A stretch of 64,000 nucleotides of DNA from CAIWHR01 sp963781285 (GTDB taxonomy: Bacteria > Pseudomonadota > Gammaproteobacteria > Burkholderiales > Casimicrobiaceae), in assembly GCA_963781285.1 (NCBI GenBank), contig CAWAFI010000017.1, positions 227,296 through 291,295 of the forward strand, given 5' to 3'. This document shows positions 44,368 to 54,357 of this stretch, piece by piece (the stretch's first letter is position 1; each line of letters begins with the position of its first letter). The notes under the pieces are model-generated. The model did no database searches, was not told the DNA's origin, and was given only the letters and a program-made list of their open reading frames with translations. A program made the position numbers and the translations under genes.

Positions 44368-44506
44368 GACTGCGTTGCTCCTGTCCTGGATGTCGCGCGC
44401 AATGCCTGGATTGGCACTCACGGTATCACAACGATCCCGGCCAACGGTGGATCAGCTCGCCGTGCTGCGAGCTCTTCGGCCGCGCAATTTCCCGGTGCTG
44501 CGGCCC

Positions 44507-45812
44507 TCAGCCCTGATAGCCCATGAGCCGTGGCAGGAAGAGCACGAACGTCCGGGCACGAGCGTGATCAGCGCGAGCGCGCCGATCATCACGTACAGGA
44601 ACGGCATCACCTCGCGCACCATGTCGCGCAGCGGCACCTCGGCGATCTTGTTCATCATGAAGAGGAGCAGGCCGTACGGCGGCGTGACGAGCCCGATCAT
44701 GATGTTGACGACGCCAATCACGCCAAAGTGCACGAGGTCGATCCCCAGCGCGTGGGCGGTGGGGATGCAGCACCGGGAGGATCACGAGGATGATCGTCGT
44801 GCCTTCGAGAAAGCAGCCGAGAATCAGCAGCAGAACGTTGACGACCAGCAGGAATACGAGCGGCGACAGCTCGTAGGCCTTCAGCATCGCGCTCAGCGTC
44901 TTCGGGATGTTCTCCGACGTGATGACGAAATTGAACACCATCGCGCCGGCGATCAGCATTCCGATCGACACCGTGACGCGCGCGCTGGACACCAGCGAAT
45001 GGTAGACGTCCTTCAGGCGTACGCTGCGGTACAGCAATGCGGAGATGAGCAACGCATAGGCGGCGGCGACCGCGGCAGCCTCGGTCGGCGTGGTGACCCC
45101 GCTCCACATGCAGCCCGAGCAGGATCACCGGCATCAAGAGCGCCGGCATCGCGTCCCAGGTCACGCGCGGCAGCTCGCGCAGCGGGACGCGTACCTCGAC
45201 CGGGAAATTGCGGCGCTTGGCCACCACTGCGATCATTCCGCTCTGGACGGCTCCGAGCAGCAGGCCGGGAATCACGCCACCGAGGAAGAGATAGCCGACC
45301 GACGTGTCCGAAATAAGCGCGTAGAGCACCAGAGGGATCGAGGGCGGGATGATCGGCCCGATGACCGACGACACGCAGGTCAGCGCGGCGGCGAATGCGG
45401 GCGGATACTTGCCGTCGCGGGTCATCATCGACTGCATTATCTTGCCCGAGGCCGCGGCATCGGCCAGCGCGGAGCCCGACATGCTGGCGAAGATGATGCT
45501 CTGCACCACGTTGACCTGTGCAAGCCCGCCGCGGAAGCGCCCGACGATTGCGTTGCAGAAATGCAGCAGCCTGTCCATGATGCTGCCGGTGTTCATGAAC
45601 TCGGCGGCGAGGATGAACAGCGGGATTGCGAGCAGCAGTTGGCTCGCCATCATGCCGTTCAGCAACTGCTCGGCCGCGGTCCCCATGTCGAGACCCGACA
45701 GGAACAGCCAGAGAATGGACCCGCCGATCATCGCGTAGGCGACCGGCAGTCCGACCAGGCTAAACCCGATGATGGCGATGAGCGCGAGGGAAAAGGGGCT
45801 GGTCAGGTTCAT
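44507..45812 (-). CDS. TRAP transporter large permease (DctM), three frameshifts
   Basis: The 12-helix subunit of a TRAP transporter starts MNLTSPFSLALIAIIGFSLV at 45812 and shows the signature GGLAQVNVVQSIIFASMSGSALADA and VIGPIIPPSIPLVLYALISD. Extra single bases near 45112 (before MWSGVTTPTEAAAVAAAYAL) and 44770 (before IPTAHALGIDLVHFG), plus a shift near 44558 (before FVLFLPRLMGYQG), break it. Restored length is about 435 residues. It overlaps the DctQ start as ATGA, so the two are coupled. Confidence 0.8.
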
Positions 45813-46327
45813 AGTCCGGAGGTCGCCTTGGTGATGTCGGCCTGTTCCGGCGCCTCGCCGCGAATCAGGCTCACGATCGCCGATAGATAGCGGACGATGA
45901 CGGCCACCGCGAACACGACGTAGATCGAATACAGGACGTCGAGGCGGATCTTGAGGTAGGAGCTGCTCTCGACCTTCATGAAGGCGACGTAACTCACGGT
46001 GGCCGGCAGCGCCATGCCGAACAGGACGACTGTCGCGACCGCAACGATGAGACCGACCACGCGCCGTCCCCGCGGCCCCAAACGATCCGAGATGAGGTCG
46101 AATCGGACTTCCTCGGTCTCCTTGAGCCAGAACGCGGATCCGATCAGCACCATGTACAGCCAGGTGACGACGGACAGCTCGGACGCCCAGCCGATGGGGA
46201 AGTTGAAGAAGTAGCGGAAGACGATCTGGATGATGAACGCGACGAACATGATGCCGAGCAGGCCGGCAACGATGTTCTCCGCTCGGCGCCGCATCCAGTC
46301 GATCGCGCCCTGCATGGTGGGATGCAC
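45809..46327 (-). CDS. TRAP transporter small permease (DctQ)
   Basis: The 172-residue membrane protein has four hydrophobic helices (ENIVAGLLGIMFVAFIIQIV, WASELSVVTWLYMVLIGSAF, VVGLIVAVATVVLFGMALPA, YSIYVVFAVAVIVRYLSAIV), the layout of the small TRAP subunit that sits between the binding protein and DctM. It is intact and overlaps dctM. The DctP gene lies just upstream on the same strand. Confidence 0.92.
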   Translation of the reverse strand: MHPTMQGAIDWMRRRAENIVAGLLGIMFVAFIIQIVFRYFFNFPIGWASELSVVTWLYMVLIGSAFWLKETEEVRFDLISDRLGPRGRRVVGLIVAVATVVLFGMALPATVSYVAFMKVESSSYLKIRLDVLYSIYVVFAVAVIVRYLSAIVSLIRGEAPEQADITKATSGL

Positions 46328-46447
46328 GGTCTTCCTCCCTTTCTTCCCCGGAATCGGGTTCGCGCCGGTGCGCCGGCGGCGGTGGTTTGCTGCGTTCCGG
46401 AATCCCGGGATGCCGCGGGCCGGACGCCGGCCCGCGGCACGCCGCCT

Positions 46448-47441
46448 CTACTTGACCGCGGCGATCTTGTCGAGGATCCCCGGCGCCCAGGACTTCGCCT
46501 CGTCGGAGGCCAGGTACACCTTCTGCGCGTAGGCGCGGAACGCGTTGACGTCCGGCGTGTAGATCTCGAGGCCATACTTCTTGAAGCTGTCGGCGAGCTC
46601 CGCCTCTTTCTTCAGGTGCTCCGGCGACGCTCCACGCCAGCGCCTTGTCGACCGCGGCCTGGAAGGATTGCTGCTTGGCCGGACTCATGCTGTTCCAGGT
46701 CTTCAGGTTCATGCACAGCACGTCGAAGGCGATCAGGTGCGAGGTCAGCACGATCTGCGACATCACCTCGTAGAACTTCACCGCGCTTCACGTTGGGCAG
46801 CGGGTTGTCCTGGCCGTCGACCGCGCCGGTCTGCAGCGCGGTGTACGTCTCGGCGAACGCCAACGGCGTCGGGTTCGCGCCGATCGAACGACCGAGCAGC
46901 TGCCATGCGTCGCCCGGCGGCATCCGCAGCTTGATGCCGGCCATGTCGGCCGGCGTGTTGATCTTCTTCTTGGGCTTCAGGCCCACCTGGCGGGTACCGA
47001 AGAACGTCGGCCCGAGGATCTTGATCTTGAGCTGGTCCTCGGCTTCCTTCTTCATCTGCGCGCCGAGATCGCTCGCGAAGAAGGCGAGCACGTGGTTGGC
47101 GTCGCGGAACGTGTAGGCCGACGTCAGGACGGACCACGCGACAATCTGCTTGACTGATGTCCTGCGGCGCGATGTTGCCGATCTCGAGGTTGTCGCGCTG
47201 CAGGGCGACGAGTTCGGTGCCCTGCTTGAACAGGCGTCCCCATGTAGTAGGGCTCGAACCGGTAGTCGGCCCCGAGGTCCTTGATGATCATCCCGAACAT
47301 TTCGGCGCGGATGTCCTTGTCCGAGAACACCGCGGACATGCGCATCAGAGGCTTGTCCTGCGCCCAGGCGGGAACGACCTGGGATACGGCGAGCGCGGCG
47401 CCGGCCTTCAGTGCGGAACGACGGTCGATCTTGAAATCCAT
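46448..47441 (-). CDS. TRAP transporter periplasmic binding protein (DctP), four frameshifts
   Basis: From ATG 47441 the frame reads MDFKIDRRSALKAGAALAVS, a Tat-like signal (RRSALK) with cleavage near VPAWAQ|DK. Four single-base insertions near 47239, 47155, 46789 and 46623 break it; between them the typical DctP segments are visible: DNLEIGNIAPQDIS, SDLGAQMKKEAEDQLKIKIL, MAGIKLRMPPGDAWQLLGRS, KFYEVMSQIVLTSHLIAFDV. The last part (KKYGLEIYTPDVNAFRAYAQ) ends at 46448. It delivers its substrate, often a keto or aromatic acid, to DctQM. Confidence 0.8.
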
Positions 47442-47475
47442 GACTTCCTCCTTGATGAAGAATACAGCTACCGGG

Positions 47476-48108
47476 CTAGCACGCTGACGCGTGCCCGAGC
47501 CAACTCAGGATCATGTCCACCACCATCCGGCGGCGTTGCGGCACATCTCCCCTGGCGCCCATGGCCCGCTGGAAGATGGCGCCGAAGGTGTACTGGTTCG
47601 TGACATTGAACATCCCCAGGGCCGCGATCGCCATGTGAACGTCGATCGGATCCACATCCGCGCGGAACGTACCGTCGGCCTGCCCCCGCGCGATCACTGC
47701 ACCGAGCGTATCGACGATGGGCCGGTTGACAGTGCGCATCGCCGCGGACTTCTTCATGTGGCGGCCGCGGGCCTGGTTCTCGGCGACCACGAGCCGCACG
47801 AACTCCTCGTGCTCGACGTAGTAGTTGTAGGTGAACTCGACGATGCGGCGGATCGCCTCCACGGGCGGCAGGTGGTCCAGCTCGAGCAGCCGCTCCGCTT
47901 CGCGAATCTCGGCGTAGACACGCTCTAGGACAGCCAGATACAGCTTCTCCTTGCTGCCGAAGTAATAGTTGATCAGCGCACGCGTGGTGCTGGTCCGCGC
48001 CGCGATCGCGTCCATGCTCGCGCCCTTGAAGCCGCGCGAGGCGAACTCGGCGACGGCTGCCGCGAGAATCCGGGCGCGGTTGGCCTCCGGCGCCTTGGGC
48101 TTGCGCAT
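47476..48108 (-). CDS. TetR-family transcriptional regulator
   Basis: The 210-residue product (ATG 48108; ATG 48138 also possible) has the TetR DNA-binding domain (RARILAAAVAEFASRGFKGA, SMDAIAARTSTTRALINYYFGSKEKLYLAVL) and a helical ligand domain (VEFTYNYYVEHEEFVRLVVA, VDPIDVHMAIAALGMFNVTN) similar to RutR/PsrA-type. Its downstream neighbour on the same strand is the TRAP operon, which it may control. A 22-bp palindrome lies 68 bases upstream (48176-48197). Confidence 0.9.
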   Translation of the reverse strand: MRKPKAPEANRARILAAAVAEFASRGFKGASMDAIAARTSTTRALINYYFGSKEKLYLAVLERVYAEIREAERLLELDHLPPVEAIRRIVEFTYNYYVEHEEFVRLVVAENQARGRHMKKSAAMRTVNRPIVDTLGAVIARGQADGTFRADVDPIDVHMAIAALGMFNVTNQYTFGAIFQRAMGARGDVPQRRRMVVDMILSWLGHASAC

Positions 48109-48175
48109 GGCAGTCGAACGGGCCGAATGAACCTGCATCGCCTGGAAATTCCGGAATTGGCGGAATCGCAAGGAA

Positions 48176-48197
48176 AATTTAACAGGCCCGTCAAATT
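48176..48197. promoter_or_regulatory. Candidate TetR operator
   Basis: AATTTAACAGGCCCGTCAAATT is a palindrome in 18 of 22 positions, with mismatched pairs only near the arm centres. The A/T-rich ends and GGCC core are typical for TetR boxes. It is upstream of the TetR gene start at 48108 or 48138, where binding would block its own transcription. Confidence 0.55.
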
Positions 48198-48275
48198 CAG
48201 GCAATGCCCGTAGTTGATGCAGCGCAACATTGGGCGAGTAGCATCTGGCGGGATCACGTGCCGCCGCCCCTGGCC

Positions 48276-48425
48276 CGATTCGGTCATCGTCGCGACATAC
48301 ACGGCGTCGATGGCGACCAGCCGCGAATTCGCGTAACGGAGCGTTAGCCGCGCGGGGCGCGGCGATCATCGCCAAGCCCGATGCCGCGCGCCGCCGGTCA
48401 CGACGGCCGCCTGGCCGTCCGACGT
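48276..48425 (-). pseudogene. Remnants of an SDR and a Gfo gene
   Basis: Reading leftwards, 48425-48365 encodes DGQAAVVTGGAR followed after a one-base loss by GIGLG, an SDR cofactor loop. Then come a few bases like the Gfo NSQL region (48312-48330). Bases 48276-48312 match Gfo 4 (44134-44170) with one mismatch in 37 and encode VYVATMTES. They are far too short to function. The rest of 48198-48468 holds no gene I recognise. Confidence 0.7.
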
Positions 48426-48468
48426 TACCGCTGTGATCGGCGACGCGCGCTGCTTCCCGTCCGCTCGA

Positions 48469-49614
48469 CTATTTCGCCGCCAGCGTCGGCTTGAACGTGT
48501 ACACGACGTTCGAGCGACCCTTGTCGACCTTGACGAAAAAGCTCTCGCGGTCGAGATCGCCCTTGTTGTCGTACTTGACGTCGAACAGCACGCCCGGGTA
48601 GTCCTTGACGTTGATCGTGGCTCCGTGGATCGCGGCCGCGAGCGCCTTGGTGTCGAGTTTGCCGATCTTGTCGGTGACCGCCTTGACCACCCACATCCCC
48701 ACGTAGCCCTTCATCGCATTGTGGTCCGGTCTGTACTTGTACTCGGCGGTGAATTTCTGGACGAACGCCTGCACCGTGGGATTGGGCGCGTCGGCGGTCA
48801 GGCCGACGTGCGCGACGACGCCGTTGGCCGCGTCGCCAGCAAGCTCGAGCACCTTCTCGTTGGCAATCGTCGTCTCGCCGACGATCGGCTTGTCGTAGGC
48901 CTGCTTGCGCAGCTCGCGCAGCAGGCGCGCCGATTCTTCCTCGTGCAGGTAGACGAACAGCGCGTCGGCGTTCGACTGCTTCGCCTTCAGCACCACGCCG
49001 GAGAAGTCGAGTTGCCCCGCGTCGGTCGAGATGTCGGCAACGACCTCGATGCCGTTCGTCTTGAACTCGGGCACGATCACGTCGCGACCGCCCTTGCCGA
49101 AGTCGGTGTTGGCATAGATGACCGCGACCTTGTTCGCCTTGACCGTGTCCTTCATGTATTTCGCGACCTTCGGCATTGCCGCCGCCTGCGTGAAGGACGT
49201 GCGGAAGACGTACGGATTGCCCTGTTGCGTGATCGACGCAGCCTCGCCGCCGACGACATTGGTGATCTCGGCGCGGCGGGTCTCGTTCATCGACACGACG
49301 ATCGAGCCGGAGAACACCGGACCGATGACGACGTAGGCGCCCTGGTCGATGGCCTTCGTCGCCAACGCCTTGGCAACGCCCGCGTTCGTCTGCGTGTCAT
49401 AGGACGTGTATTCGATCTTCTTGCCGGCCAGTCCGCCGGCGGCGTTGATCTCCTTGACGGCGAGCTTCACCCCATTGTCGAAGTTGGTGCCGACCGACGC
49501 ACCGCCTCCCGAGAGTTCGACCAGGCCCACGATCGGAACCGTTTGCGCGGCAGCAAGCATCGGGGTGGCGGCCAGGGCGAGCGCCGTTGCGAAATTGCGA
49601 AACGAGTGTTGCAT
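48469..49614 (-). CDS. ABC transporter periplasmic binding protein (branched-chain/amide type) 2
   Basis: The 381-residue protein has a signal peptide (MQHSFRNFATALALAATPML, cleaved near AAAQ|TV) and the Peripla_BP_6 fold: VGLVELSGGGASVGTNFDNG, NAAGGLAGKKIEYTSYDTQT, VIGPVFSGSIVVSMNETRRA, YANTDFGKGGRDVIVPEFKT. It is closely related to the next binding protein (49678-50817) and to the truncated copy at 39841. It is intact and probably feeds the Liv-type importer at 51.7-55.2 kb. Confidence 0.93.
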   Translation of the reverse strand: MQHSFRNFATALALAATPMLAAAQTVPIVGLVELSGGGASVGTNFDNGVKLAVKEINAAGGLAGKKIEYTSYDTQTNAGVAKALATKAIDQGAYVVIGPVFSGSIVVSMNETRRAEITNVVGGEAASITQQGNPYVFRTSFTQAAAMPKVAKYMKDTVKANKVAVIYANTDFGKGGRDVIVPEFKTNGIEVVADISTDAGQLDFSGVVLKAKQSNADALFVYLHEEESARLLRELRKQAYDKPIVGETTIANEKVLELAGDAANGVVAHVGLTADAPNPTVQAFVQKFTAEYKYRPDHNAMKGYVGMWVVKAVTDKIGKLDTKALAAAIHGATINVKDYPGVLFDVKYDNKGDLDRESFFVKVDKGRSNVVYTFKPTLAAK

Positions 49615-49677
49615 GAGACCTCCGTTGGTTCGTTGATGGTGCAGGAAAATTGACTGGAGAGTTGCGCGGGCGCGGTT

Positions 49678-50817
49678 TCAGAACGGGCGGATCGGCGGCA
49701 GCGTCGACGTCACGACCTGTTTGCCGCCTTTCACTTCGACGATGTAGCTGACCCGGTCCGGATCGCCGTTCTTGTCGAATTTCATGTCGACCAGAAGTCC
49801 CGGCGTGTCCTTCACGTAGAGCGGCATGTCCTTGATCGCCGCGGCAAACGCCTTGCTGTCGACCTTGCCGATCTTCTCGCTGACCGCCTTGATGATGTAC
49901 GGAACCATGTAGCCCTGGATCCCGTTGTGATCCGACTTGTTCTTGTATTCCTTCGTGAATTTCTCGTCGAACGCCCGCATCGCCGGCGTCGGAGCGTCGA
50001 CCGTCAGCGGGACGTGCCCCTGAATCCCGTTGGCAGCGTCGCCGGCGAGCTCGATCGCCTTCTGGCTGACGAGCGTGGTGTCGCCGACGATCGGCTTCGC
50101 GTAACCCTGCTTGCGCAGCTCGCGCGCCAGCCGGGCCGCCTCTTCCTCGTTGGTGTACACGAAGAGCACGTCGCCGCCGCTCTGCTTCGCTTTCACCACC
50201 GGCGCGGAGAAGTCGACCTGTCCCTGATCGGTCGATATGTCGGCGCCGATCTTCATGCCCAGCGCCGCGGCCGCCTTGAGGAACTCATCGCGGCCGCCCT
50301 TGCCGAAGTCGGAATTGATCCAGATGAGATCGACCGTCTGCGCCTTCAGCGTGTCCTTGATGTACCGCGCCACCTTGGGCATCGATGCACTTTGCGTCGT
50401 GTTGGTGCGTATCACGTAGGGGTTGCCCTGCTGGGTGATGGCCGCGGCCGCGGCGCCGGTGAAGTTCGGGATCTCCGCACGCCGGGTCTCATTCATGCTG
50501 ACGACCATCGCCCCGGAAAACGTCGGGCCGATGACGGCAAAGGCGCCCATGTCGATCGCTTTTTGCGCCAGCGCCTTCGAAACGCCCGGATTGCTCTGGG
50601 TGTCGAGCGTCGTGACCTCGAACTTGCGTCCCAGCACGCCGCCGGCGGCGTTGATCTCCTTGACGGCGAGCTCGACGCCGTTGCGATAGTTGGTCCCGGC
50701 CGAGGCGATCGGCCCGGAGAGCTCGAGCAAATTGACGAGCCTGATCGGCTCGGTCTGCGCGAAGGCCGGCGCCACCGCCGTCACGAAGGCGGCGAGCAAT
50801 GCGATGAATCGGATCAT
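49678..50817 (-). CDS. ABC transporter periplasmic binding protein (branched-chain/amide type) 3
   Basis: The 379-residue protein (ATG 50817: MIRFIALLAAFVTAVAPAFA, cleaved after AFA|QTE) matches its neighbour: VNLLELSGPIASAGTNYRNG, VIGPTFSGAMVVSMNETRRA, WINSDFGKGGRDEFLKAAAA, ARLARELRKQGYAKPIVGDT. The tandem pair of near-equal binding proteins suggests a widened substrate range for one importer. It lies between the type I dehydroquinase and binding protein 2. The leftward operon from 55.2 kb probably includes it. Confidence 0.93.
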   Translation of the reverse strand: MIRFIALLAAFVTAVAPAFAQTEPIRLVNLLELSGPIASAGTNYRNGVELAVKEINAAGGVLGRKFEVTTLDTQSNPGVSKALAQKAIDMGAFAVIGPTFSGAMVVSMNETRRAEIPNFTGAAAAAITQQGNPYVIRTNTTQSASMPKVARYIKDTLKAQTVDLIWINSDFGKGGRDEFLKAAAALGMKIGADISTDQGQVDFSAPVVKAKQSGGDVLFVYTNEEEAARLARELRKQGYAKPIVGDTTLVSQKAIELAGDAANGIQGHVPLTVDAPTPAMRAFDEKFTKEYKNKSDHNGIQGYMVPYIIKAVSEKIGKVDSKAFAAAIKDMPLYVKDTPGLLVDMKFDKNGDPDRVSYIVEVKGGKQVVTSTLPPIRPF

Positions 50818-50888
50818 GGTCTTCCTCCTAGGGATGTGAACGGGCGCTTCGGTCGTTGCGAAAAGTGCGCAGATCGACGTCGCTTGCA

Positions 50889-51667
50889 TCACTTGCCGCC
50901 GCGAGCGCGCCGCAGGATGTCGAACACGGCATTGAGATCGGCAATCGGAATCTGGCCGGGCGCCGAGTGCGGCTTCGCCGACGGCGAAGCTCAACGACGA
51001 GCCGAACACGCCACCGATCATCCGCGTCACCGAGCCCAGCGGCCCCATCGCCATGCTGATGAGGGGGATCTTTCCCTTCGCATCGGCCTCGGCCGTCGCC
51101 GCGAGCAGCGTCAGCACGTCGGTACGGTCACGCGGCATCACGGCGACCTTGGCGACGTCGGCACCGAGACGCTCCGCCTCGAGAAAGCGCTGCACCAGGA
51201 ATTCACGGCCCGGGGTGTAGCCGAAGTTGTGATACGACAGGATGAGCCGGGTTTCGTGCGCGCGCGTGCTCTCGCGGACGCGACGCACGTGCTCCGGATC
51301 GTTGCCCATCTCGAAATCGATGAAGTCGACGAGACCGGCTCGCGCCGACGGCGTCATAGAGCCGGACGACGTCCTCGTCGCCGATCGCGATCGACTCGCC
51401 GCCCTCCTTCATTGAGCGGCGTGTGAAGATGATCGGCAGTTCGCCCGCCGCCGTGCGCAACGCGCGCGCGACGTCCAGCACCGCTCCGGTGTCGCCGATC
51501 CCCTCGAAGAAATCGACGCGCCACTCGACGACGTCGGGCTTTTTGGCGACCACGCTGGCCGCTTCCGCGAGGATGCGCTCGCGGCTGCGCCCGACCAGCG
51601 GCGTGCAGATCAACGGGGTTTCACCGCCAAGATTCTTGCCCCTTGCAGCGATGACCTTCTCTGGCAT
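50889..51667 (-). CDS. Type I 3-dehydroquinate dehydratase-like (AroD), two frameshifts
   Basis: From ATG 51667 the frame reads ARGKNLGGETPLICTPLVGR, EWRVDFFEGIGDTGAV, IIFTRRSMKEGG; an extra base near 51346 is followed by GLVDFIDFEMGNDPEHVRRV, LSYHNFGYTPGREFLVQRFL with the catalytic His, and DVAKVAVMPRDRTDVLTLLA with the Schiff-base Lys. A further insertion near 50977 precedes QIPIADLNAVFDILRRARGG, ending at 50889. This converts 3-dehydroquinate to 3-dehydroshikimate through an imine. Restored length is about 258 residues. Confidence 0.82.
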
Positions 51668-51688
51668 CGTGACACCCTCCGCTGACAA

Positions 51689-52436
51689 CTACTGTGACGC
51701 GGCTTCGGCCGCCTTCCCCACGCCGCCGAGGAACAGGCGATTGAGATCCGGCTCACTGAGCAGCTCCGTCGCGGGACGGTCGAGCGCCAGGCGGCCGGTT
51801 TCCAGGACCAGCGCGCGATCGGCATACTTGAGCGCCGTGCGCACGTTCTGTTCGACCATCACCACCGTCGTCCCCGCGTCGGCGAGGTTGCGCAGCAGCG
51901 TCATGACATCCTGCACGAGCTTCGGCGAAAGTCCGATCGACGGCTCGTCGATCAGCAGCACGCGCGGCCGCAGGAGCAGCGCACGGCCCACTTCGAGCTG
52001 TTTCTGTTCGCCGCCCGACAAGGTCGAGGCCTGATTGTCGATGCGCTCGCGGATGCGCGGGAAGCGGTGCAGCACCTCCTCGATGCGGCTGGGGAGTTCG
52101 CCGCGTGGCAGTGTGATGCCGCCCAGCTCGAGGTTGTGCAGCACCGACAACGATCCGAACAGGTTGCGACCCTGCGGCACGAACGCGATGCCTTCCGCGA
52201 GGAGAAGACCTCGGCGACCGGCCGCCGATCGACTTGCCCTCGAAGCGGACCTCGCCCGAGCGGGGCACGAGGATACCGAACAGCGTTTTAAGCACTGTCG
52301 ACTTGCCGGCGCCGTTCGGGCCGATCAGCAGCGTGATCTCGCTCTTGCGCGCGTCGAGCGACAGGTCGTTGAGGATGGTCAGGCTCGGCGAATAGCCGGC
52401 AATGACGTGCTCGAACTCGATGATCTTTTCGCCCAT
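51689..52436 (-). CDS. Branched-chain-type ABC ATPase LivF-like 2, one frameshift
   Basis: From ATG 52436 (MGEKIIEFEHVIAGYSPSLT) the frame shows Walker A GPNGAGKST, then shifts near 52215 and resumes as PQGRNLFGSLSVLHNLELGG, signature TLSGGEQKQLEVGRALLL, Walker B VLLIDEPSIGLSP and H-loop VVMVEQNV. Restored length is about 249 residues. It lies 13 bases from the livG gene and 21 from the dehydroquinase, all on the minus strand. Confidence 0.85.
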
Positions 52437-52449
52437 ATCGCGTCCCCGG

Positions 52450-53193
52450 TCAGTTCCCGAGATAGGCTTCGAGCACGGCACGATTGCTCTGCACCGCGGC
52501 CGGAGGGCCCTCGGCCAGCACCTTGCCCTCGACCATGCAGATCACGTGCGGGCACAGGCGCATCACGAATTCCATGTTGTGCTCGATGACGACGTAGCTG
52601 CCGCCCTGCGCCTTGTTGAGCTCGAGGAGGAGCTCGCGCAGCTGATCGACGAGGCTGGGGTTGACCCCGGCGCACGGCTCGTCGAGCAGCACGAGGCGCG
52701 GGCTCGGCATGAACGCCATTGCGATGTCGATCAGTTTCTGCTGGCCGTACGACAGCGTCCCGGCGGGAAGCTTCGCGACATGCTTCAGGCGAAACATTTC
52801 GATCATCTCGTCGGCGTGCTCGCCCAGGCCGGCATCGGGCGCGGCGAACAACCGGCTGCGCATCGAGCCCTTGAACTCCTGCGCCGCGACGATCAGGTTG
52901 TCGCGGACGGAAAGCTTGCCGAACACTTGCAGCGTCTGGAACGTCCGCCCGATGCCTCGGCGCGACAGGTCGAGCGGCGACAGGCCGGTAACGTCCTCGC
53001 CGGCGAACTCGACCGCGCCGGAGGTGGGCCGGATTTGGCCGAGAATGCTGTTGAACAGCGTCGTCTTGCCGCTGCCGTTCGGCCCGATGACACCCACGAT
53101 CTCGCCGGGCCCGAGCGCGAAGCTGACGCCGTCGACGGCCCTGATCGCGCCGTAGTACTTGCGCACGTCCTTGACCTCGAGGAACGCAGTCAT
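52450..53193 (-). CDS. Branched-chain-type ABC ATPase LivG-like 2
   Basis: The 247-residue ATPase (ATG 53193: MTAFLEVKDVRKYYGAIRAV) has Walker A GPNGSGKTT, Q-loop RTFQTLQVFGKLSVRDNLIV, signature LSYGQQKLI, Walker B LVLLDEPCAGVNP and H-loop YVVIEHNM. It is one of the few intact genes in the 50-64 kb part. Partners are LivF at 51689, LivM at 53384 and LivH at 54358. Confidence 0.93.
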   Translation of the reverse strand: MTAFLEVKDVRKYYGAIRAVDGVSFALGPGEIVGVIGPNGSGKTTLFNSILGQIRPTSGAVEFAGEDVTGLSPLDLSRRGIGRTFQTLQVFGKLSVRDNLIVAAQEFKGSMRSRLFAAPDAGLGEHADEMIEMFRLKHVAKLPAGTLSYGQQKLIDIAMAFMPSPRLVLLDEPCAGVNPSLVDQLRELLLELNKAQGGSYVVIEHNMEFVMRLCPHVICMVEGKVLAEGPPAAVQSNRAVLEAYLGN

Positions 53194-53383
53194 TGAACGA
53201 CCCCCACGCTTGCGGCTATCGCCACCGCGCTGCCCCCAGAGGGACGCCTGCGCGAGCAGGGCGAAGCCAAGGCCCGAAGGGCGCGTCTGCGAGCGCGGGC
53301 GGCGGCCGACCCCGCGATGCAACGCGTCGGGCACGACGTCGCGGAGGCCGCGGCAATTCGTCTTTGGGACGGCCCGACGGCGC

Positions 53384-54323
53384 TCACCGCGGCGCCTTTC
53401 CGAAACGGTCGGCGAGCGACAACACGACCCCCCGGGAGCCAGATCATCAGCGCGACGACCGCGAATCCGAACACCATCAGGTACCAGTTCTGGGCGAACC
53501 GCAGCCATCGGGCAGCAGCAGGACAACGACCGTGCCGACCAGCGGTCCGAAGAAGCGGCCGGAGCCGCCGACGATGACCGCGAGCAGCATCATCAGCGAG
53601 GCCGAGACGTTGAACGCCGTGGGCTCGATCGAGTTCCAGCACCAGGCGGTGCAGTAGGACCGCCGCCGACGCCGGCGCACGCGGCGCCGATCGCGAAGGC
53701 GAGCCAGCGTGTAGGCGGTGAGTTGACGCCGAGGCCCTCGGCGCGGATCGGGTTGTCGCGCAGCACGGCGAACGCGCGCCCCCACGGCGAGCGCAGCGTC
53801 CAGGCCAGCACCAGCGCCAGCAGGATTGTCGAGACGAACACGAAATAGAAGAAGAACTCGAGGTTGCCGTTCAATTCGTGGCCGGCGATCGACGGCCGCG
53901 GAATGCCGGAAAGCCCGAACGTGCCGCCCGTCCAGCTCTGCTCGTTGCGCAGAACGAGGTAGATCAGCATGTTGAAGCCGAGCGTCGCGAACGCGAGGTA
54001 GTGGTGCTGCACGCGCAGCGCCGGGAAACCGAGCGCGAGGCCGATGACGAAGCACGAACCGGCGGCAGAAGCGGCAGGACCGCGAAGAACGGAAGCCCGA
54101 GCTTCATCAGGATCGCAACGTGATAGGCACCGATGCCGAAGAATGCCGCCTGCCCGATCGACATCTGGCCGGCGTAACCGACGACCAGGTTCAGCCCCAT
54201 TGCCGACATCAGATAGACACACAGCAGCGTCATCAGGTAGACGCCATAGCTCTTGAGGAAGGGCGGCAGCGCGGCGTACAGCGCCAACCCGGCGACGAGC
54301 GCGATGATCTGGCGGCGACTCAT
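53384..54323 (-). CDS. Branched-chain-type ABC permease LivM-like 2, about four frameshifts
   Basis: From ATG 54323 (MSRRQIIALVAGLALYAALP) the LivM gate GLNLVVGYAGQMSIGQAAFF is clear. Frames change near 54063, 53655, 53510 and 53437 (in a run of six C); between them are RVQHHYLAFATLGFNMLIYL, SPWGRAFAVLRDNPIRAEGL and LMMLLAVIVGGSGRFFGPLV. After the last shift the natural end VLSLADRFGKAPR stops at 53384. Restored length is about 310 residues. The 190 bases from 53194 to 53383 hold nothing I recognise. Confidence 0.75.
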
Positions 54324-54357
54324 TGGTGTGCCTCCACTTGGGGGTGCGCGGCAGCGC

